From Haemonchus contortus (taxonomy: Eukaryota > Nematoda > Chromadorea > Rhabditida > Trichostrongylidae), in NCBI GenBank assembly GCA_000469685.2, contig LS997566.1, forward strand, positions 36,181,920 through 36,245,919: a stretch of 64,000 bases of DNA, read 5' to 3'. The notes beneath the pieces were generated by a model. The model was given only the letters and a program-made list of their open reading frames with translations, ran no database searches and was not told the DNA's origin. Position numbers and translations under genes: made by a program. Shown here in pieces: positions 58,032 through 64,000 of the stretch; position 1 is the first letter of the stretch; each line of letters begins with the position of its first letter.

Positions 58032-58916
58032 GTGAGCATTTTCTTCACATTTGCACTGTCATTTTTTGCTTTTCAAAATAGTTTTCATGTCGATCTTAAA
58101 TTTCTGCGCATGCTTACAGAAGAAAACGTTCAACCGCCATTGTAACTTTGCAAATGCAATAGACACTGATTTTTTCTTTGCTTTCTTAGATTTCAATAGG
58201 TCAGTACTTGGCAGCATAGCCTTTGGACCTGATAACAGCCTAGGACAGGCTCTTCGGGCTTCAACAAAACTGTCCTTCTTCTCACTACAGAATATACATG
58301 TATGAACTATATACATAAATATATATGCATATTTCTAAAAAATCAAATAAATTGAGCAAGTGTTTAGAGGAAAATTATAGATGCAAAAACTCATGAAACT
58401 TTGCACTAGTTTGATCACCATCCCTATATGTAAAGCATCTCATGGAGGGATAGTATTTGCAAGACCGTGACACCCGTTCTGAAAATTTTTCATTCATCTC
58501 AGGTCAGAGAACAGATTGTATTCAAAACTGAGTGTTATATCGTCCTTTCCTAATTTTTTTCCCTAAGTGCTGTTGTTTCGCCTCAGCACGGCATCACCCC
58601 TCCTTAACATGCTTGTTTTACGCGAGCGTAGGAGCCACAGCTGCCCGTTTTACATGAGTACAACCCGTTATCCCTGAGGCGGTCTGGAGCGAGAAGAGCA
58701 CTCTCTATTAGCCCTCTGTGTAACGACTTACTTTGGATTTTGAGTTCAATGTCACTGGGGAATGATGGCTTTTCACCCTGCTGATCTTGACCAAATAACT
58801 AGGAACACAGTTTACAACTAAGTCAAGTACTTTGGCTAGCCTTAGTGTAAAGGCCGGGATAATTATCAATAAATTCCAGCTTGAAAACACAAAGACTTTT
58901 GATTAATTCTTTAGAA

Positions 58917-59871
58917 AAGGGTGCTTCTCGAACGTCTCAAATGATACAGCCACTAACAAAATTATTTTATTTAACAACAAACATACAACAAGGAGAGAAA
59001 GCTGCAAAGTTAATAATCAGCTGAAACACCATTCTTTCGAATTACATTGAAAATACGGTGGTCTAGGCTCGAATAAAAATTATCAGTCAGCTCCTGGTCA
59101 ACTTGGTTCCATGCTTCAATGCTCGCTTTTTTTGAACTCCTTGAAACTTCGGAATTGCTTGTTTTGGGCGTAAATCTTCCGCACCATGGAGCCCCATACA
59201 TTTTCCATCGAATTCGCATCGGGGCTGATCGCCGGTCAGGACTAAGGTGCAACCCGATGCCGAGAGATCGAAGCTCGGGTGCTCCTGGTGACGTGAACTG
59301 GAGCATTATCTTGCATAAAAACGAGATTTTGGTGCCGATTCTGACGACAGAAAGGGAGAAGTGCACGGCGCATATCAGTTCGACAAAAGCACGAGGTCAC
59401 TTCCATTGGTGCAAAACATAAACAGTCAAGCCTACTCGATGGAATCGCGGCCCAAACCATGGCTCCTCCCCTGAAGTTCCGCCTAGAAAACTGAAGTTTT
59501 TTCTTCCTCAGGTCGTGCTAGTAAAATCGGTTCCCGTCTGGATTATCGCAATTGGAATTCGCTTCATTGGAAGAGGCGACCTGAGAACAAAAACTATCAA
59601 GAGAAGGAAGGTCAAATGTCAGCAATTGAAGACCACCTTATTCCACTCGCTTCGGCTGCACCTTCTGGCGAAAGCGACCCCATTTTTTCGATGTCTCTTT
59701 GCCATGTCATGAAGGCACGAATTGAGCATTTTTCGCTTGACGATGAGCTTGGACTTTCTGATCACCTTCCAAACAGTGTTTTTTGACACCTGAGTTTCAG
59801 AGACAATGATCGATCGCCTCCAAATGATACAGACAATTAGGGGTGTCTGTATCATTTGGAGGCGCACTGTA
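58917..59871 (-). mobile_element. Tc1-like (DD34E) element, decayed
   Basis: Inserted in duplication copy 2. The right end CAGTGCGCCTCCAAATGATA (minus strand) abuts TA at 59870-59871. The left end near 58917-58955 carries the same TCAAATGATACAG word. Transposase on the minus strand has WNKVVFN (near 59620), MVWAAIPSS (59460), FMQDNAPVH (second Asp) and LSPDANSMENVWG (catalytic Glu), then a tail ending RKNGVSADY near 59010. It is split over several frames, so inactive. The Tc1 end order (CAGTG) and the NxxENxWG block support Tc1 rather than mariner. Confidence 0.85.
59815..59864. repeat. Short-loop inverted repeat, 21-bp arms
   Basis: CGCCTCCAAATGATACAGAC at 59815-59835 and perfect reverse complement at 59844-59864, loop 8 nt. 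The outer arm is the right end of the Tc1-like element; the inner arm is an extra inverted copy of that end. Confidence 0.95.
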
Positions 59872-61205
59872 TAATGAAGATAGGAGTCTTTCATTGTAGA
59901 CTGCTTCATTTTGCCAATCAGATTGCTATAATTGAATGAATAAGTTGACTTTGAAAGCTGACAAAATTAATCCGTCAGCCCAATACTCAAGTTGGTCAAT
60001 GGTTTTGGCTATCGCAAAAACTGAGCACTTGTCAATGAGCCTGTCAGGCAAAAGTGAAAAAATGTAAGTAGCCACGCATGATTCAAGAACTGTCCAATAT
60101 CAGTAATAAGCCAAAATAATAATGACTATTGAAGGCAGGGGCAAGCGGGACCTTAGTTGTGTTAAGGGATAAGAGCACCGGATAGCACATGTGGATCGAG
60201 TACCGTCTCAATCCATAACTCGCCAACCTTGTGACACTTTCGCATCGCGTACTGCGGTGAAAAAAAAATAGCAGCTGGCAAAATAATTACAAAATAACAA
60301 ACAAATAACATACTTTTAACCGAATACACTTATAATTCTTGATGTGGCATAGGTAATTGAAAAAAAAACCGAGAAAAAACAAAGTCGAGGATTTCATTTA
60401 GTTTTTCTTCCCACAACTCGACTACAGTCACTAATTACTGGCCAATGACAAAATCACCACAAATACATAAAAGCATTCTCCTTGTAAGAATTTATAAAAG
60501 CAATAACTTGGTGTTTGGCTTGTCGGACTCACGTCCGTCTGACCTGCCTAGAAAAGGTGAGATCTCAAAACAGGGTCACCAGAAGGTGCTGGCAGCATTA
60601 TGATATCGGCGGGTAAAAACTGTTGATCTTATTCCGTTCGAACGACACTCTAATCTGTGAATTAGAGGCAGGTACTTTTTCGGTGCTTTATCAAATCATT
60701 CGTATAAAAGACAGCAGACGCTTCCCGCACTTATCTGATCTCTGGGCGTATTTGAGAGCGGGTTGCCCATTTGATTGTAACAGTGGCTAAAGTATTCTAT
60801 ACAACATTCGGAATTCAACTTGTTTCGTCCTACTACCGACGCTAGGAACTACCGTTTGTGGATTTTGCCCTTCATGAACATGTCATAGCTTCTCCCCTCG
60901 CCTCTCTAAGCAACACCATCAACTAGACAATTATGAGTTTACGAGTTCTAGTTAAGGAGTTTTCTGAGCAAAGTTACCCAGGAAGCCCAAACATCACAAG
61001 ACAATCGGAAAAACGCTTTGAACATTAATTATGGTGGGCGTTGATAAAACAACCGAACCATCACTTATTTCACAGCGTTAAGCAGATCCTAGCAAGCCAC
61101 TGCTGGAGAGAGCTGGACCTTTCAAAATGCTCAACCTGCCTGCAGGACGTTTGATTCAAGCAGTTTCTGGTTTCTGTCCGTGCCCTATCTCTACTATATT
61201 ATATA

Positions 61206-61713
61206 CAGTAGCGCTCAAAAGTATTCGGCCAACTTTAACTTGATGTAACTTTTTTCCCAGAAGAGCAAATCACATGAAATTTTGATATGTTTAGCTGAAG
61301 CATATTTTACTCTGCCCTACACTACTTGATTGCAAAACAGCCATATCCACATATTAACGGGGAGGCGTTTGTAGACTGTGCTGAAAGCAAGTTTGTGACG
61401 TCTGCAGTTATTCCGACCTTGAGTACGTTTTTCTTCTCTTCTGGGTTCGACATTAGTGTTCGTACACTTAAGACATGGCAAAAAGGAAAGGACTCTTAGA
61501 AGGACCATCATTCGTATTTCTAGTTAATTTTTTGTTCAAGCCCTTTGGGATATCTAGAACATGATCAGATTGCAGGTTAATAGTGATAAATATTCACACT
61601 ACACCCATGCTGCACATATTGAAATTTCGCATGATTAGGTTCGGTAGGAAAGGAGTTACGACTGAAAAGTACAACTGAAGAAGCATTTCGCCGAATACTT
61701 TTGAGCGCTACTG
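61206..61713. mobile_element. Tc1-type MITE, 508 bp, copy 2
   Basis: TA-flanked. Ends CAGTAGCGCTCAAAAGTATT and ...AATACTTTTGAGCGCTACTG are perfect inverted repeats of at least 20 bp. Interior matches copy 1 at 7983-8493 and has no transposase. It is followed by a (TA)n tract (61712-61740). Confidence 0.9.
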
Positions 61714-61785
61714 TATATATATATATATATATATATATAATCCACAGTTTGGTGTGTGTGCCTGTATGCATGTATGTATGTATGT

Positions 61786-61987
61786 ATGTCCGTCCCGAGC
61801 CCCGTTACCTCAAAGTGGTGGGATGGTGTAAACTCACTCGATGATAAGAACACTCGTTGTTGCCGGGACACTGACGTGTCGAGTGAGGCTAAAAACGGGC
61901 CCCCTCTTGGACAAGTCCATCTCCGGCAGTGGACCTACCGCTGGTTATGGCTAGGCGGTGAGGGGTCAGTCCAGGCCACCAGCATCT
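61786..61987 (+). promoter_or_regulatory. Probable 5' region of the RTE-type LINE
   Basis: GC-rich stretch between a (TGTA)n tract and the ORF start. An in-frame TAG at 61952 sets the 5' limit of the ORF. LINE 5' regions usually carry an internal promoter; none was identified here. Confidence 0.45.
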
Positions 61988-64000
61988 ATGAGTAAAGTTG
62001 TTCAAGAAGTACCCTCAGTCCCGTGCGGCCACCGTCCTTCCCGGCAGAGAGGACAACGGCAGAGGGGGAGAAATCTCACGGCGAGCGATCTGCCGAGCTG
62101 TTTTCTGAACATTGCTACCATCAACGTACGAGGTCTTACTAGTGATTCCGCGGTTGATCAGTTGATTTCCGAATTGGACAAATGTGCGGTAGACGTGGCA
62201 TGTGTGCAAGAAACGTTGAGATTCGAAGCAGGAACATGGAAATGGCACACCGGTCACGAAGTCATGCTGGGAGCCGGATCAAAGAACGGTAAAGTTGGAG
62301 GAGTCGGATTCATCATCGCGCCGCATTTGGCAGCGAAGATCACTCACTGTGAAATCTTTTTTGAACGGATCGCGATGCTAGTGCTTGAGCTGGATGGAGG
62401 GAGCACGATAAAGTTGCTGTCAGTATATGCACCCACCGGAGCTTATGGTGATGATGCTGTAGAGGAATTTTATGATGAGCTCGAAAACGCAGTAAACGGC
62501 CCCCCGAAAGGAACATATGTTATTTGTGCTGGCGATTACAATGCCCACCTTGGTCGAGGAGAATCTGGAGAGAATTTTGTCGGGCCACACGGAACTCCAG
62601 GACGCAACAGTCGAGGAGAAACACTGGCTCAGTTTTGTGAAAGAACTCGGCTGTCGGTAGCTAACACATACTTCCAAAAACGCCTGGGTCGTCGATGGAC
62701 TTATCATACTCCAAACAGGCAGATGTTCCACGAAATTGATTTCATCCTGACGAACTGTTTACGACTTTTTCACAACGTTGGCGTCATCGGAGAATCACGC
62801 TTCAACATCGGATCAGATCATCGTTTAGTACGGGCAACGATAGCAATAAAGCCGAAGGAAGAGCGGAAGAGACTAGCTGCATATCACTCCAAACGAATAC
62901 GATATGAGCTTAATGAAGAAACCCTGAAAGCGCTAGCGGCAACTGTAGATTTTACTGGAGGCTCAGGAAATGTCCATACGAGATACGAAAAAGTAACTTC
63001 CGCTATCCGAACGGTTGTCAAAGATGCGTCACAACGTGTAAGGAGTAAACCATGCGAGCGGTTGAGTGAGGTCACTTTGCAGATGTTGGTCACACGGAAG
63101 GAAGTAGGCAAAACGATGACCCCTGTGGCTCGCACAGTGCTCAATAAAGCTATACGAGTCAGAGTCAAAAATGACTACCGGGAATATGCTGCACGTAGAG
63201 CAAGAGAAGCGGCTGAGAAAGCGACGAGCATCAAAAGAGCATTTATAAGTACTCGCTTGAAGACCACCACTCCGGAATGCCTGACGAAAGCAGATGGCAC
63301 TGTCCTGCGGAACCGCAAGGTTATAGAAGAAGAAATCCGGACCTTTTTCCAGGACTTGTTTTCTTCCAAAGTACACGTAGAAGCGTACTCGGAACCATCA
63401 GAAGGCGAGAACGATAACAAAGAAGAATGGAGAGTCCTCGAATCAGAAGTGATGCAAGCCATTCGTCAAATGAAAAGCGGAAAAGCACCCGGACCAGACC
63501 AAATACGGCCAGAACATTTGAAGTGCCTGAAGGAAGTTCTCGCGAGGCCTTTAGCTGACCTATTCACGGAAATGCTCGACTCAGGAATCGTTCCGAAAGA
63601 TTGGCTCAGCTCCCACACTATCTTGGTACACAAGAAAGGGGCGCGTGACATCCTGGCCAATTATCGCCCGATAGCACTTCTCTCAACAATGCTCAAGGTC
63701 TTCTCACGCGTAATCCTGAATCGAACTCGTCACATCCTGAATATGAATACGGGTAAAGAGCAGGCCGGCTTTCGCGAAGGTTTTTCCACTATCGACCAAA
63801 TCCACGTAATTACACAGTTGGCGGAAAGATGTCGAGAATACCGAATTCCTTTGTGTTATCTCTTCATCGACTTCAAGAAGGCTTTCGATACAGTTGAACA
63901 TCAAGCAGTGCTAAACGCTCTTACAGCTTTTGGAGTTCCCCGAAGATACGTGGAAATGATACGGAAGTGCAATACCAGCTGCTTCACCGACGTAAACCTT
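61988..64000 (+). CDS. RTE-type LINE ORF: endonuclease and reverse transcriptase (partial)
   Basis: Uninterrupted frame of 671 codons from ATG 61988 to the window end. Residues about 41-285 form an apurinic-type (EEP) endonuclease with its key residues: Asn46 in INVRG, Glu75 in CVQET, YAP at 147-149, Asp183/Asn185 in GDYNAH, Asp251 in EIDFIL and Asp277-His278 in SDHRLV. Reverse transcriptase follows: KSGKAPGPDQIRPEHL (497-511), NYRPIALLSTMLKVFSRVIL (from 558), EQAGFREGFSTIDQIHVI (from 591) and motif A LFIDFKKAFD with Asp628. The window stops before the YADD box. The short upstream segment and the endonuclease-RT order fit the RTE clade. It cuts target DNA and copies its own RNA. All motifs are intact, so the element may be young or active. 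Confidence 0.93.
   Translation, partial: MSKVVQEVPSVPCGHRPSRQRGQRQRGRNLTASDLPSCFLNIATINVRGLTSDSAVDQLISELDKCAVDVACVQETLRFEAGTWKWHTGHEVMLGAGSKNGKVGGVGFIIAPHLAAKITHCEIFFERIAMLVLELDGGSTIKLLSVYAPTGAYGDDAVEEFYDELENAVNGPPKGTYVICAGDYNAHLGRGESGENFVGPHGTPGRNSRGETLAQFCERTRLSVANTYFQKRLGRRWTYHTPNRQMFHEIDFILTNCLRLFHNVGVIGESRFNIGSDHRLVRATIAIKPKEERKRLAAYHSKRIRYELNEETLKALAATVDFTGGSGNVHTRYEKVTSAIRTVVKDASQRVRSKPCERLSEVTLQMLVTRKEVGKTMTPVARTVLNKAIRVRVKNDYREYAARRAREAAEKATSIKRAFISTRLKTTTPECLTKADGTVLRNRKVIEEEIRTFFQDLFSSKVHVEAYSEPSEGENDNKEEWRVLESEVMQAIRQMKSGKAPGPDQIRPEHLKCLKEVLARPLADLFTEMLDSGIVPKDWLSSHTILVHKKGARDILANYRPIALLSTMLKVFSRVILNRTRHILNMNTGKEQAGFREGFSTIDQIHVITQLAERCREYRIPLCYLFIDFKKAFDTVEHQAVLNALTAFGVPRRYVEMIRKCNTSCFTDVNL

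Larger units (their letters stand above)
57809..61193. repeat. Segmental duplication, copy 2
   Basis: Second copy of 35849-38899 in the same orientation, roughly 80-90% similar by eye in aligned parts. Relative to copy 1 it has a Tc1-like insertion (about 58917-59871), lacks the SINE, and has an extra block at about 60588-60952 between GAAGGTGCT and AAGGAGTTTTCTGAGC. It carries one exon of the large gene but none of the flanking exons. Confidence 0.9.

Overview
The window is animal nuclear DNA, most likely from a strongylid (hookworm-type) nematode. This is an inference. It rests on AT-rich introns with GT...TTTCAG borders, a serpentine-receptor-like gene, several Tc1/mariner elements including a Hsmar1-type mariner, an RTE-clade retrotransposon and a BEL/Pao LTR element. 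There is no sign of bacterial operons, rRNA or CRISPR. Most bases belong to mobile elements, their remnants or tandem repeats.

Layout. From 0 to 12 kb: repeats, a Hsmar1-like mariner (3307-4593), a 511-bp Tc1-type MITE (7983-8493) and a decayed Tc1-like element (8912-10253). From 12 to 40 kb: small exons on the + strand that can be chained by splice phase (17659, 23822, 25001, 28304, 33912, 35859, 39173, 39617) into one unrecognised gene ending at a TAG at 39693. Its large introns hold mariners, SINEs, MITEs, a very long (CA)n tract and, on the other strand, a small candidate gene (16862-17291) and an RTE pseudogene (13735-15010). From 40 to 46 kb: SINEs, a second Hsmar1-like mariner (43083-44335), (CA)n-capped tandem repeats and a fully palindromic MITE. 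From 46.6 to 51.9 kb: a complete but defective BEL/Pao LTR retrotransposon on the - strand with nearly identical LTRs and a 5-bp target duplication. From 52.3 to 54.1 kb: four phase-compatible exons covering the first three membrane segments of a nematode serpentine (7TM) receptor, with a possible later exon at 56900. From 57.8 to 61.2 kb: a second, diverged copy of the 35.85-38.9 kb segment, including one exon of the large gene; the two copies carry different transposon insertions. From 62 to 64 kb: the intact 5' part of an RTE-type LINE (endonuclease plus the start of reverse transcriptase), cut by the window edge.

How the parts relate. The host genes are sparse and are embedded in transposons rather than clustered. 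The most informative points are the exon-bearing partial duplication, a Tc1/mariner element whose end lies 10 bp from a 3' splice site, the broken BEL/Pao element between young LTRs, and the repeated occurrence of short-loop inverted repeats, which could be biological (template switching) or technical.

All exon calls were made by eye from splice signals, phase and codon content, so gene models are provisional.
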